Below are positions 48,130-58,696 of a stretch of DNA of 64,000 nucleotides, piece after piece. A program made the translations under genes and the position numbers. The notes under the pieces were generated by a model that worked only from the letters and a program-made list of their open reading frames with translations, was not told the origin of the DNA and did no database searches. The DNA comes from Terrirubrum flagellatum. GTDB taxonomy: Bacteria > Pseudomonadota > Alphaproteobacteria > Rhizobiales > Beijerinckiaceae. The stretch covers positions 5,073,501-5,137,500 of the forward strand of contig NZ_CP091851.1 of NCBI RefSeq assembly GCF_022059845.1, read 5' to 3'. Numbering within the stretch: position 1 is the stretch's first letter; every line of letters starts with the position of its first letter.

Positions 48130-48630
48130 ATGACCACTCGCCGCAATCTGATCGGCTCGCTGATTGGTCTGGCGACCGCAGGCGTCGCGTCGCGCGCCTT
48201 TGCGCAAGCGCCAGCCGCGATCGGTGAAATCCGCGTCGATCTCTCTGAATTGCGCGCCAAGGGCTGGGGTTCGCCGCCGCTCGGCGTGATCGACGCCAGC
48301 CTGCGCAGCGGGCTGCGCTCGGCCTTCGCCGGTCGTCTTGGCGGCGGGCCAGCGCTTGTGGTGCGAATCACCGCGGTGCAGCTCTCCGGATTCGCCGGGG
48401 GCCCAGGCGGCGGAGCTCGATTTGGCAACGGTTTCGGCGGCCAGAACGATTATATGGATGGCGAACTCTTGCTGGTCGGCCGCGGCGGTTCGATCATTTC
48501 GCGCCAGCCTTTGCTCAACGCCATGCCGTCGCAGATCAGCGCGGCGTGGTGGGATGAGAAGGGCGAGCTGAAGCGGCTCGCCGCCCTGTCCTCGTCCTAT
48601 GCCTATTGGGCGCGCCGCCAGCTCGGTTGA
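48130..48630 (+). CDS. Exported hypothetical protein
   Basis: The product is 166 residues from ATG 48130, after AAGGAG. The signal MTTRRNLIGSLIGLATAGVA has a twin-arginine pair before a hydrophobic core and could use Tat. The mature part has EIRVDLSELRAKGWGSPPLG and a Gly-rich centre (GGPGGGARFGNGFGGQNDYM), followed by GELLLVGRGGSIISRQPLLN. This resembles lipoprotein-like proteins with an LptE/DUF-type ferredoxin-like fold, but I do not recognise a named family. It is convergent with the Lrp-type gene, 5 bp between stops. Confidence 0.72.
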   Translation: MTTRRNLIGSLIGLATAGVASRAFAQAPAAIGEIRVDLSELRAKGWGSPPLGVIDASLRSGLRSAFAGRLGGGPALVVRITAVQLSGFAGGPGGGARFGNGFGGQNDYMDGELLLVGRGGSIISRQPLLNAMPSQISAAWWDEKGELKRLAALSSSYAYWARRQLG

Positions 48631-48635
48631 GCTTT

Positions 48636-49103
48636 TTACGGGGTGAAAGGCACCATCGGCTCATCCTTGATGCGATCGAGGGTGAGCGCGGTGCGGACAT
48701 TGCGCACGTTCGGCGTTGCGGTCAGCTCTGAGACGAAGGCCTGAAACGCCTTCAGATCGGGCGTGACGCATTTCAGCAGGAAGTCGATATCGCCTGACAG
48801 CGTCCAGCATTCGCGCACCATCGGCCAGGCGCGGATGCGGGCGGTGAAGGCTTTCAGATCCTGTCCGGCCTGGCTCGCGAGCAGCACCATGGCGAAGCAG
48901 GTCAATTCCTGCCCGAGCTTCTTCTCATCGAGCAGGGCGCGATAGCCCCTGATATAGCCGGCCTTCTCCAGAGCGCGGACGCGGCGCAGGCAGGGCGGCG
49001 GCGAGATGCCGACGCGGCGCGCGAGATCGACATTGGTCATGCGGCCGTCGGCCTGCAATTCGCGAAGGATGGCAAGGTCGATGGCGTCGAGATCGTCTCG
49101 CAC
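48636..49103 (-). CDS. Lrp/AsnC family transcriptional regulator
   Basis: This is a 155-residue regulator with the AsnC-type helix-turn-helix (LDAIDLAILRELQADGRMTN, then VGISPPPCLRRVRALEKAGY) and an RAM effector domain (LTCFAMVLLASQ, GDIDFLLKCVTPDLKAF). It probably senses an amino acid as an octamer. It is divergent from the ELM1-trxB pair with 131 bp between starts, an arrangement also seen in other Rhizobiales to my knowledge, so it may regulate them. No operator was identified by eye. Confidence 0.92.
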   Translation of the reverse strand: MRDDLDAIDLAILRELQADGRMTNVDLARRVGISPPPCLRRVRALEKAGYIRGYRALLDEKKLGQELTCFAMVLLASQAGQDLKAFTARIRAWPMVRECWTLSGDIDFLLKCVTPDLKAFQAFVSELTATPNVRNVRTALTLDRIKDEPMVPFTP

Positions 49104-49234
49104 TGGGGCGCTCTTTTGAAATTTTGTTGCGCGTTCCTATCTCCGGCTCTGAGCGCGCACAAGGCGCGGCGCGGCGGGCGCGCACGCTGCGCACAGGCGG
49201 AACGGTTCGGCGGCTTGGCTTTCAGGGACCTGCC

Positions 49235-51189
<1,955 letters not shown>

Positions 51190-51266
51190 AGCAAGGAAGC
51201 AAGCCTTCAGCGCAGAGGGTTGCGCTTGGACAGGCGCGAAAGCGCACAGCAAAGGAAATTACAATC

Positions 51267-51557
51267 ATGGCCAAAGCCTACTGGGTCGCGACGTATCGTT
51301 CGATCAGCAATCCTGATGCGCTGGCTGCCTACGCAAAGCTGGCCGGTCCGGCGATCGCAGCCGGCGGCGGACGCTTTCTTGCACGTGGCGTCCCCGCCCA
51401 GATCTATGAGGCCGGCCTTCAGCAACGCACCGTCCTCATCGAGTTCGACAGCGTCGAACAGGCGAAGGCGGCCCATGACAGCGCGGCCTATCAGGAGGCG
51501 CTGGCCGCGCTTGCGAAAGGCGCTGAGCGCGACATCCGCATCATCGAAGGGGTGTAG
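51267..51557 (+). CDS. DUF1330 domain protein
   Basis: The product is 96 residues from ATG 51267, after AAAGGAAAT. KAYWVATYRSISNPDALAAY, GGRFLARGVPAQIYEAG and RTVLIEFDSVEQAKAAHDSA are the DUF1330 hallmarks, a dimeric alpha/beta-barrel family of unknown function found across proteobacteria. It lies 77 bp after trxB and could be transcribed with it. The frame is open upstream to 51186, but that part overlaps trxB. Confidence 0.9.
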   Translation: MAKAYWVATYRSISNPDALAAYAKLAGPAIAAGGGRFLARGVPAQIYEAGLQQRTVLIEFDSVEQAKAAHDSAAYQEALAALAKGAERDIRIIEGV

Positions 51558-51601
51558 GGACGAGCAGCGTTCACGACGCTGCATATCGACCGGACAAGCA
51601 C

Positions 51602-52201
51602 ATGCCCGCCCCACTCAACATCGACTGCTTCCGCAATACCGAAGCAGCCTTTGATCCCTCCTACGCTTTCAATGCGGCGAAGGCCGACGACTATTACGCG
51701 CAAGCGGCCGGTATCAAGTATGGCAACGCCGGAATGTTCAATCCCAGGCGCATCCATCTCTCGCTCGCGGACGGATATTATCGCTTCTGCGATTCCAAGC
51801 GGCCGAATCCGGCGGGCGGATGGTGGACCGATCACGCCACGTTCCTGAGGGTGCAGAGCGCTGCGCAGAATTTCCAGACGATCAAGGATTTCGCCGCCAG
51901 CCATGGCGAAAGCCCGCTCGCCTATTCAGCCAAGCTGCACTTCGCTATTCCCTACGAATGGGGCGATTGCGGCCATGTCGTCTTCGCGTTCCTGACTGCG
52001 CGCATGGACGCCTATCGCGGCAAAGGGAATATCGCCTTCCTCGATAATGATCCGAGCAAGCATGATCCGCGCGACGGCGGCGCGAAATATATTCCGCTTC
52101 AGTTGCCGGAACTGTTCCAGCTCTTCATTCCGGACGCGCATGTGCATTTCTCGCGCGCGTTCAATGTCGTGAAGCAGGGGCCGGCGTCGCTCTTCATGTG
52201 A
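51602..52201 (+). CDS. Hypothetical cytoplasmic protein
   Basis: The product is 199 residues with no signal peptide or membrane segment. It is rich in aromatic residues: FDPSYAFNAAKADDYYAQAA, KYGNAGMFNPRRIHLSLADG, RPNPAGGWWTDHATFLRVQS and FAIPYEWGDCGHVVFAFLTA. Histidines and aspartates occur in HLSLADGYYRF and PDAHVHFSRAF, which could bind metal, but no known motif is matched. It lies 44 bp after DUF1330 and is convergent with the amidase gene. I do not recognise the family. Confidence 0.75.
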   Translation: MPAPLNIDCFRNTEAAFDPSYAFNAAKADDYYAQAAGIKYGNAGMFNPRRIHLSLADGYYRFCDSKRPNPAGGWWTDHATFLRVQSAAQNFQTIKDFAASHGESPLAYSAKLHFAIPYEWGDCGHVVFAFLTARMDAYRGKGNIAFLDNDPSKHDPRDGGAKYIPLQLPELFQLFIPDAHVHFSRAFNVVKQGPASLFM

Positions 52202-52217
52202 TGCGCGCCATCAGCGC

Positions 52218-53633
52218 TCAGCGACGCGGCGCCTCCGGCATCGCAAACGGCCTTGCGCTCTCGAACGCGCGCGACGCTTGCAGCACGAGATCGTCGCGCA
52301 TCTTTGGCGCCACGATCTGCAAGCCGATCGGCAATCCCTCTTTCGTGAAGCCGCAGGGGCATGACGCCGCCGGCTGCTGCGTGAGATTGAAGGGATAGGT
52401 GTAAGGGCTCCAGTCGAGCCAGGCGAGCGGACCGCCGCGCGTCGCCATGCCTTCGGGAACGTCGCGGCCGGCCCCGAAAGCCGGGATCGGCATGGTCGGC
52501 GTGAGCAGCAAATCGAATGTCTCGTGAAAGCGATTCATGATGTCGAGCAGCTTCATGCGGCCCATCGCATAGGCGTCGATGAAGTCGGTGGCCTTCATGC
52601 CCTCGCTCGCCTCGACGACGGCGCGGAAGCCGGGATCGTGCAGATCGCGCAGCGAGGCCGGAACGGATTTCGCCGCCGTGGCCGTGCCGCCGAACCACAT
52701 CGCGGAAATGATCTCATGGGGATCGTCGAAGCCGGGATCGACCTCCTCGACATGCGCGCCGAGACTCTCGAACATATGCGCCGCGTCGCGCGTCGCGCGC
52801 TCGACATCAGGATCGAGATTGCGGACATGGCCGAGCGTCGCGCTGTAGCCGATGCGCAATCCTTTCACGCCCTTGTCGAGCGACGACAGATAGTCCTGCG
52901 CCGGCGCATTCCAGGCGAAGATGTCGCGCTCGTCGGGCGCGCTGATCACGCTCATGGTCAGCGCCGCATCGGCGACCGTGCGCGTCATCGGTCCGTGATG
53001 GGCGAGCACCGTGAATGTCGAACCGGGCCAGGTGGGAACGCGGCCATAGGTGGGCTTGATTCCGTAGACGCCCGTGAAACTCGCGGGAATGCGGATCGAG
53101 CCCGCGCCATCGGTGCCGAGATGCAGCGCGCCAATGGACATCGCGCAGGCCGCGACCGCGCCGCCTGACGAACCGCCCGTGGTGCGGTCGAGCTTCCACG
53201 GATTGCGCGTGACGCCAGTGAGCGGCGAGTTGCAATGACCGATCCAGCCAAACTCCGGCATGGTCGTGCGGCCGAGAAACACCACGCCCGAGGCGCGCAT
53301 GGCGCGCGCAGTCGAACCATCGGCGGCGGCCGGCGCATCGCTCGTCACTTTCGAGCCGTTGCGTCGCGCCTGCCCCTTCTGCGGGATGTTGTCCTTGATC
53401 GTGGTGGGAACGCCATCGACGGGGCCGAGCGGCTCGGCCTTCATCCAGCGCGCTTCCGACGCTTTCGCCTCGGCGAGCGCCGTTTCGCGCGTCACTTCGC
53501 TGAAGGCGTTGATCTCGGGCTCGAAGCGTTCAAGCCTTAAGAAGCAGGCTTCCGCGACCTCGACGGGGGAGAGCTTTTTCGCGCGGAAGGCGGCGACGAG
53601 TTCCGTCGCCGAAAGCAGGGCGGGATCGCTCAT
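52218..53633 (-). CDS. Amidase signature family hydrolase
   Basis: This is a 471-residue amidase of the GatA-like signature family. The Ser-cisSer-Lys triad is visible: K80 in VDGVPTTIKDN, the serine pair in TTGGSSGGAVAA (S155/S156) and the nucleophile S179 in GTDGAGSIRIPASF. It hydrolyses an amide or a urea-like bond; the substrate is unknown. It is the last gene of a five-gene minus-strand run and lies 2 bp after ureE. An Asn/Gln-type amidotransferase role is unlikely, since gatB and gatC are not present. Confidence 0.93.
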   Translation of the reverse strand: MSDPALLSATELVAAFRAKKLSPVEVAEACFLRLERFEPEINAFSEVTRETALAEAKASEARWMKAEPLGPVDGVPTTIKDNIPQKGQARRNGSKVTSDAPAAADGSTARAMRASGVVFLGRTTMPEFGWIGHCNSPLTGVTRNPWKLDRTTGGSSGGAVAACAMSIGALHLGTDGAGSIRIPASFTGVYGIKPTYGRVPTWPGSTFTVLAHHGPMTRTVADAALTMSVISAPDERDIFAWNAPAQDYLSSLDKGVKGLRIGYSATLGHVRNLDPDVERATRDAAHMFESLGAHVEEVDPGFDDPHEIISAMWFGGTATAAKSVPASLRDLHDPGFRAVVEASEGMKATDFIDAYAMGRMKLLDIMNRFHETFDLLLTPTMPIPAFGAGRDVPEGMATRGGPLAWLDWSPYTYPFNLTQQPAASCPCGFTKEGLPIGLQIVAPKMRDDLVLQASRAFESARPFAMPEAPRR

Positions 53634-53635
53634 CT

Positions 53636-54217
53636 CTAGCGCTTGTGTTCGCTGTGATGATGATCGTGCCCATGCGCATGGTGATCATGCTTGTGATCAT
53701 GATGATCATGATCGGGATGCTTGTGGCCGTGATCGTGATGGTCGTGATGATCATGTCCATGATGGTGGTCATGATTATGGTGATGATGATGCGTCGCGCG
53801 TTCGGGCTCGAACGGCCGCGTGACCGCCGTGAAGTTCGCGCCCGCGCCGCGGATCAGCTCGTCATAATGCGGCGACGCCGGCACATAGAGTGCGTCCGCC
53901 GTCGCCTCCATCGGCGCATGCTCGCCGCCGAGACGCCAGGCGAGACGCGCCAGCCGCGCGGGATTCTCGACCTTGATCTCGTAGAGTTTTTCGTCGGCCG
54001 CCTTCACGCGAATGAGCCGGCCGTCATCAAGCTTCAGCGCGTCGCCATCCTTCAACGCGCCGACGCCGTGCAGATGGATATGGATGTTCAGGCCTTTCTC
54101 GGTGACGACGTCGCGATGATGATCCTCGCGCGCGTCATGATCGAGCGTCACCTGATCGACGATGCGGTCATCCTTGACCGCTGGCTTGCGAACGATGGCG
54201 TGGGCGCTTTCCGGCAT
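53636..54217 (-). CDS. ureE: Urease accessory protein UreE with His-rich tail
   Basis: UreE delivers nickel to urease. The 193-residue product has an N-terminal peptide-binding domain (VDQVTLDHDAREDHHRDVVT, GLNIHIHLHGVGALKDGDAL) and the metal-binding domain with AWRLGGEHAPMEATADALYV, where the conserved histidine matches His96 of the Klebsiella protein. About 50 residues of C-terminal tail consist almost wholly of His and Asp (THHHHHNHDHHHGHDHHDHH and on). Such tails bind several Ni ions. No urease structural or other accessory gene is in the window, so the partner is elsewhere, or this copy serves another nickel enzyme. Confidence 0.9.
   Translation of the reverse strand: MPESAHAIVRKPAVKDDRIVDQVTLDHDAREDHHRDVVTEKGLNIHIHLHGVGALKDGDALKLDDGRLIRVKAADEKLYEIKVENPARLARLAWRLGGEHAPMEATADALYVPASPHYDELIRGAGANFTAVTRPFEPERATHHHHHNHDHHHGHDHHDHHDHGHKHPDHDHHDHKHDHHAHGHDHHHSEHKR
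53640..53800. repeat. Low-complexity CAT/GAT repeat encoding the UreE His tail
   Basis: The plus strand reads as irregular runs of ATGATCATG and TGATGG units. It encodes the His/Asp tail on the minus strand and is the most compositionally extreme stretch of the window. It is slippage-prone and its length may vary between strains. Confidence 0.85.
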
Positions 54218-54280
54218 CCTGTTCCCCGCATTTTCCTGTTGTCAGCGTCCTAGCCCAGTCCCCGCGGCCGGGGCAACAAG

Positions 54281-55285
54281 TCAGGACCCGGCGGTCCAGA
54301 TCGCCGGCCGCGGCATGCGCACGCGCGCCGCCGCGTTCGCCAGCGCGCCGAGGCCGGAAAAACCGGGATTTTCCGCCGTGATCACATGGATCGGCATCCG
54401 CGACAGCATGAAGCTCATGGGCGGGCGCTCGGAAAAGCGTGCGGCGAAACGCCCTGCGTCGAGCAGAGGCAGGAGGCGTGGCGTGATGCCGCCGGCGATG
54501 AAGACGCCGCCCGTCGCCTTCGCCACCAGCGCAATGTCGCCTGCGGCGCGCGCGAGAAGATCAAGGAACATCAGCACGGCGGCGCGGCAGCGCGCATCTT
54601 CGCCAGACAGCGCGCGCGCCGTGATCGCAACCGCATCGAGTTCAGGCGCCGCGGCGCCATCCGCTTGCGCGAAGGCGCGGACGAGGCGCGCGAGGCCTGC
54701 GCCTGACAGCACGGATTCCACGGTGATATGGCCGTCGATGCCTTCGAGATGCGGCCAGATGCGCGCCTCATCGGGCGTCTCCGGCCCGAAGCCGATATGG
54801 CCGCCTTCGCTGGGAACCACGAGCCGTCCGGCGCCGTCATCGACGAGCGTTCCGACGCCGAAGCCCGTGCCGGGTCCCACCGCGAGCCGCGCGCCATTCG
54901 CCTCGGCGTCGCCGGCGCGCAGCGTGACGAGATCGGCGAGCTTCAGCGTGGTCAGCGCCGCCGCCTGCGCCTCGAAATCATTGACGATCATCACGGCGCC
55001 AAGACCGAGGCGCTTGCCGAGCGCGGGCCCGTCCAGCATCCGGCCTGCATTGGTGATCGCCATGCGCACGCCCGTCACCGGCCCCGCGACCGCGAGCAGC
55101 GCGCCTCGCGCCTTCACGCCCTCGCGCGTGACGAAGTCGGCGATCGCGTCATGCAACTCGCCCTCGCCCTGCGAATCGATGCGGCCAAGCGGCTTCGCCG
55201 CGCCGCCCGGCGCGTCGATCAGGCCGAGGCGGCAATTGGTGCCGCCGATATCGGCGACGATGAGCGGATGAGGAAAGCCAGTCAT
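54281..55285 (-). CDS. glk: Glucokinase
   Basis: This is a 334-residue bacterial glucokinase (ROK-unrelated Glk family) phosphorylating glucose with ATP. LIVADIGGTNCRLGLIDAPG is the phosphate loop, IVNDFEAQAAALTTL carries the catalytic aspartate, AVGPGTGFGVGTL and SEGGHIGFGPETPDE are the substrate-binding loops. It is full length. It sits between the SDR gene (15 bp) and ureE (63 bp) on the minus strand. No glycolytic genes are adjacent. Confidence 0.95.
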   Translation of the reverse strand: MTGFPHPLIVADIGGTNCRLGLIDAPGGAAKPLGRIDSQGEGELHDAIADFVTREGVKARGALLAVAGPVTGVRMAITNAGRMLDGPALGKRLGLGAVMIVNDFEAQAAALTTLKLADLVTLRAGDAEANGARLAVGPGTGFGVGTLVDDGAGRLVVPSEGGHIGFGPETPDEARIWPHLEGIDGHITVESVLSGAGLARLVRAFAQADGAAAPELDAVAITARALSGEDARCRAAVLMFLDLLARAAGDIALVAKATGGVFIAGGITPRLLPLLDAGRFAARFSERPPMSFMLSRMPIHVITAENPGFSGLGALANAAARVRMPRPAIWTAGS

Positions 55286-55300
55286 GTCGACATGCTGATC

Positions 55301-56056
55301 TCAGGCGCGCCCGCCATCGACGGAGAGGATCTGCCCGGAAATCCAGTTCGCCTGTTCGGAGGCGAGAAAAACGACGGCGTTGGCGATGTCTTCCGGCTTG
55401 CCCAGACGTCGCGCATGGATCGATTCCACAAGGCGCTTCTGCCCTTCAACGCCATAGCTCTCCCATTGTTTCTGCGTGCTCGGATTGGACAGCACGAATC
55501 CCGGCGCGACGGAATTGACGGTGACGCCATGCGGCCCAAGCTCGAGCGCAAGCTGCTTCGTCAGCCCGACCAGCGCATGCTTCGCGGAGGAATAGGCCTG
55601 AATTCCGGTAAGAGACGGACGCAATCCAGCGCCTGACGCGATGGTCACGATGCGGCCGCGCTTCTGCTTTTTCATGACGGGCGCGACCGCCTGCGCGAGA
55701 AAGAACGCGCCGTCGACATTGGCGTTGAAGATCACGCGCCAGTCGCTCTCCGAAATCTCCTCGATCGGCCGGCCGACCTGTCCACGCACGCCGCCGCCGG
55801 CGAGGGCGAGAATGTCGAGACGCCCTTCGGCGGCCGCGATGCTTTCGACAAGCGCATGCGCCGCGGCGCGATCGGAGAGATCGAGCGCATGCGCCGTCGC
55901 GCCGAGGTCGCGCGCCGCGGCTTCGACACCCGCTTTGTCGATGTCGGCGAGATGCAGCTTCGCGCCCGCGTCCCTGAGCGCCTGCGCGATGGCGCGGCCG
56001 ATGCCCTGCGCCGCGCCGGTGACGAGCGCGACCTGATGGTCGAAACGGATCAGCAT
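55301..56056 (-). CDS. Short-chain dehydrogenase/reductase (SDR)
   Basis: This is a classical SDR of 251 residues. The cofactor loop is ALVTGAAQGIGRAIAQALRD, with an aspartate after beta-2 (LHLADIDKAG) favouring NAD. The catalytic residues are S in IASGAGL and YSSAK (Y-x3-K). The phrase VNSVAPGFVLSNPSTQKQWE is near the substrate loop. The family covers 3-oxoacyl-ACP reductases and sugar or alcohol dehydrogenases; the substrate is not defined. Its start overlaps the panE-like stop by 7 bp. Confidence 0.92.
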   Translation of the reverse strand: MLIRFDHQVALVTGAAQGIGRAIAQALRDAGAKLHLADIDKAGVEAAARDLGATAHALDLSDRAAAHALVESIAAAEGRLDILALAGGGVRGQVGRPIEEISESDWRVIFNANVDGAFFLAQAVAPVMKKQKRGRIVTIASGAGLRPSLTGIQAYSSAKHALVGLTKQLALELGPHGVTVNSVAPGFVLSNPSTQKQWESYGVEGQKRLVESIHARRLGKPEDIANAVVFLASEQANWISGQILSVDGGRA

Positions 56057-57063
56057 GCGTCCACCAGAATTTTCAACGTCTCGGCCGATTGCGGCCGACG
56101 CCCGTCCTCGACATCGTGAATGAGTTCGACAAGCTTGCGGATTGCGGGCGCATCGACGCCGGCCTCGCGGCCGAGCTTGCCGATGATTCCGATCTGCTCA
56201 TCGACTTCGGTCTTGCGCTTGCGCACCGCGAGATCGCGCCACACGCCGGAATGAGTCTTGGCGGATTTCGAGGTGTAGTCGGCGAGGCTTGCGATGACGT
56301 CGCGCGCTTTCGCCAAAGGCGCGTCGGGCATGAAGGCCGTGGGATCAAACTCCTTGAAGCCGACTGGCGTGATGTTGCGCGCCTTCGCCGCCGCCATCAC
56401 TTCGCGTCCCAGCGCGATAAACGCCTTCTCGCGCGCGGGATCGGCGAAATTCGCGCTCATGGAATCAGGCGTGAGAGCGGTCGCAAACAGCATCGCGCCA
56501 TAGGCGAGCTTGCCCCAGAGATAGCCCCAGATATTCTCGGTCAGCACGGCGTCGGGCTCGAAGATCTGCAACGCCTGATGCATCGCGCGCGTGCGCTCGC
56601 GGATCGATCCGTCGATCTCGCCAATGACGACCGCGCCGCGATTGCCATAGAGAATCCTACCCGGTCCCAGCCAGTCGGCGCCGAAATTGACGAAGCAGCC
56701 CATGGTGCGTTCAGGGCCGACGATCTCTGCGATGGCGAGTTCGTTCAATCCGTTCTGCGCCGACAGCACATAGCCGTCAGCGGCGAGATGCGGCTTCAAT
56801 TGTTCCGCAGCGGTGCGCGTCGCCTGCGCCTTCACGGCGAGCACGATGATGGGGAATTCGCCCTTCAACTCATCCGGCGTCGCCGAGGGAACAATCTGCG
56901 TGAATTCCTCGACCGGCCCCTCGATGGCGACGCCCGTCGTGCGGCAGGCCTCGACATGGGCTGCGACCTGATCGACGAAGGTGACGTCGAGGCCGGCTCG
57001 TTTCCACCAGGCGCCAAGCGTGCCGCCAATGGCGCCCGCGCCCCAGATCAGAATGCGATCCAT
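56050..57063 (-). CDS. 2-dehydropantoate 2-reductase family protein
   Basis: This is a 337-residue NADP-binding reductase of the PanE/ApbA superfamily. The N-terminal loop is ILIWGAGAIGGTLGAWWKRA; VLAVKAQATRTAAEQL and SAQNGLNELAIAEIVG follow, the latter carrying the conserved Asn. The conserved lysine of the C-terminal domain appears as NIWGYLWGKLAYGAML. Ketopantoate reduction for coenzyme A is the named family reaction, but many paralogues act on other 2-oxo acids, and the operon context (SDR, glk, ureE, amidase) gives no support for the pantothenate pathway. I leave the symbol empty for that reason. Confidence 0.88.
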   Translation of the reverse strand: MDRILIWGAGAIGGTLGAWWKRAGLDVTFVDQVAAHVEACRTTGVAIEGPVEEFTQIVPSATPDELKGEFPIIVLAVKAQATRTAAEQLKPHLAADGYVLSAQNGLNELAIAEIVGPERTMGCFVNFGADWLGPGRILYGNRGAVVIGEIDGSIRERTRAMHQALQIFEPDAVLTENIWGYLWGKLAYGAMLFATALTPDSMSANFADPAREKAFIALGREVMAAAKARNITPVGFKEFDPTAFMPDAPLAKARDVIASLADYTSKSAKTHSGVWRDLAVRKRKTEVDEQIGIIGKLGREAGVDAPAIRKLVELIHDVEDGRRPQSAETLKILVDAC

Positions 57064-57183
57064 CGTCTCCGCCGCATGTTCTCATCGCCTCTCGACTTGG
57101 CGAGGCGGCAGGTTATGGAAAGCCGCGTCGCAGGCAAGCGCGGCTGCAGCGGGTCTCATCCCCGTCTTCGCAAGGATATATGC

Positions 57184-58047
57184 ATGACATCGCCGCACCA
57201 TGTTCCAGTTATCGAGAACCTCGCCGCGATCTCGGACCGTTACGACGTGCTGTTCTGTGATATCTGGGGTGTGCTGCATAACGGAGTGCGCGAGAACGCG
57301 CCGGCGGGCGCGGCGCTCGAACAATTCCGCAAGCGGGGCGGGCGCGTCGTGCTCGTCACCAATGCGCCGGTGCCGGACGTTCAGGTCGCGCGCATCCTCG
57401 ACAAGAAATTCGTGCGCCGCGCGTCCTGGGACGCGATCGTCAGTTCCGGCGACGTCACGCGGGCGCAGCTCATCGAGCGCGGCGGCGAGGGCGCCTATCA
57501 TATCGGGCCGGACCGCGATCTCTCGCTCTTCCACGATCTTCCGGTTGATCGCGCGCCGATCGAGCGCGCCAGCGTCGCCGTCGTCACCGGGCTTATCCAT
57601 GAAGAGCGCGAGCAGGCGGAGGATTACCGCGCGGTTCTCGAAAGGCTGAAGGCGAGGCGCCTGACGCTGATCTGCGCCAACCCCGATCGCGTCGTGCATG
57701 TGGGCGACCATCTCGTGCCCTGCGCCGGCGTCGTGGCCGATCTCTATGAGGAGATGGCCGGCAAGGTGATCTGGGCCGGCAAGCCCTACGCGCCGATCTA
57801 CGAGATGGCGCTGAACAAAGCGTGTGAGCTCAGCGGCGCGGCTGACAAGAGCCGCATCCTGATGATCGGCGATTCTGTGCGCACCGATCTCGCCGGCGCG
57901 AACCAGTTCGGCGTCGACGCGCTGTTCGTGTCGCGCGGCGTCCATCGCGATCATTTTGGCGATGAGGGCGACGTTTCAGCCACGACCACGGCGCTTCTCG
58001 CCGACGCTGGAGCGCGCGCGATCGGCGCCATGCCGGCGCTGCGCTGA
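57184..58047 (+). CDS. HAD-superfamily class IIA hydrolase (TIGR01459 type)
   Basis: The product is 287 residues from ATG 57184, preceded by AAGGATATATGC. It is a NagD-like class IIA haloacid dehalogenase phosphatase: the nucleophile motif is DVLFCDIWGVLHNGVRENAP, motif II is VLVTNAPVP, and motif III/IV is ILMIGDSVRTDLAGANQFG. The physiological phosphate ester is unknown. It is divergent from panE with 120 bp between starts and is followed by the atp operon promoter region. The frame is open far upstream as an antisense shadow of panE. Confidence 0.9.
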   Translation: MTSPHHVPVIENLAAISDRYDVLFCDIWGVLHNGVRENAPAGAALEQFRKRGGRVVLVTNAPVPDVQVARILDKKFVRRASWDAIVSSGDVTRAQLIERGGEGAYHIGPDRDLSLFHDLPVDRAPIERASVAVVTGLIHEEREQAEDYRAVLERLKARRLTLICANPDRVVHVGDHLVPCAGVVADLYEEMAGKVIWAGKPYAPIYEMALNKACELSGAADKSRILMIGDSVRTDLAGANQFGVDALFVSRGVHRDHFGDEGDVSATTTALLADAGARAIGAMPALR

Positions 58048-58149
58048 TTGCAAGTCGATTTCGCCGCTCTCTTGCGCCGGGCGCGCCACACTTTGTGCGC
58101 AACGCATAATATATAATGATTCCAATGAGTTAACCTATCAATAAGCGCC

Positions 58150-58178
58150 TTGACAGGGGGGTGGGGCGAAAATATGTT
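58150..58178 (+). promoter_or_regulatory. Sigma-70-like promoter of the atp operon
   Basis: TTGACA (58150-58155), a 17-bp spacer and TATGTT (58173-58178) form a good housekeeping promoter about 118 bp upstream of atpI. An AT-rich stretch (ATAATATATAATG, near 58106-58118) lies about 30 bp further upstream and may act as an UP-type element. This promoter fits the expected high expression of the ATP synthase membrane genes. Confidence 0.72.
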
Positions 58179-58295
58179 CCGCCCGGCTCGCAGGGCTGAT
58201 TGAGCAGGTTTTGTTCGTCCGGGTCGCGCCTTCCGCAGCGGTTTCGCTGATGGGAGGCGATTGATTTTGGGCGTTTGCGCAAGCGAGGTGGTCCG

Positions 58296-58631
58296 ATGAC
58301 GGACGACAAGAGCGCGCGCGGCGAGGACGAGGCCTTGAAGGCGCGGCTGGAGAAACTCTCCGCAGCGCTCGACGCGACGAAGCAGGCGCCGACACGGCGT
58401 TTCGCGGAAGCGGCGTCCAACGACGCCAGTGGGCAGGGAAGCGCCATGAATCTCGGATTCAGGGTGCTGACGGAGTTCGTGGCCGGAGTCATTGCGGGCT
58501 GCCTGATCGGCTATCTGCTTGACCTCTGGCTCGGGACATCGCCCGTCGCCCTCATCGTCTTCATTTTTCTGGGGACGGCTACGGGCTTCTGGAACGTTTA
58601 CCGGATTGCGATGAAGCCGACGGGACGCTAA
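58296..58631 (+). CDS. atpI: ATP synthase protein I
   Basis: AtpI, 111 residues from ATG 58296, after GAGGTGG. It assists assembly of the c-ring and possibly Mg2+ uptake. A charged N-terminus of 55 residues ([20 protein letters not shown]) precedes two membrane segments, [20 protein letters not shown] and [20 protein letters not shown]. It is the first gene of the F0 operon, 65 bp before atpB. Its residues 20-40 form a predicted coiled coil. Confidence 0.9.
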   Translation: MTDDKSARGEDEALKARLEKLSAALDATKQAPTRRFAEAASNDASGQGSAMNLGFRVLTEFVAGVIAGCLIGYLLDLWLGTSPVALIVFIFLGTATGFWNVYRIAMKPTGR

Positions 58632-58696
58632 GGCCCGCGGCATCGCGAATGTCATGTCAGGCCAGCCGTCCGGCGGGCCGCATCAAGGGGACCGCC

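Noticed and set aside
53640-53800. Apparent regular repeat that could be mistaken for a CRISPR array or microsatellite locus
   Set aside because: The units are 3-9 bp and encode the UreE His tail; there are no direct repeats with unique spacers.
56089-57183. N-terminal extension of the HAD class IIA frame
   Set aside because: It is antisense to the panE-like gene; ATG 57184 has a good ribosome binding site and the expected length.
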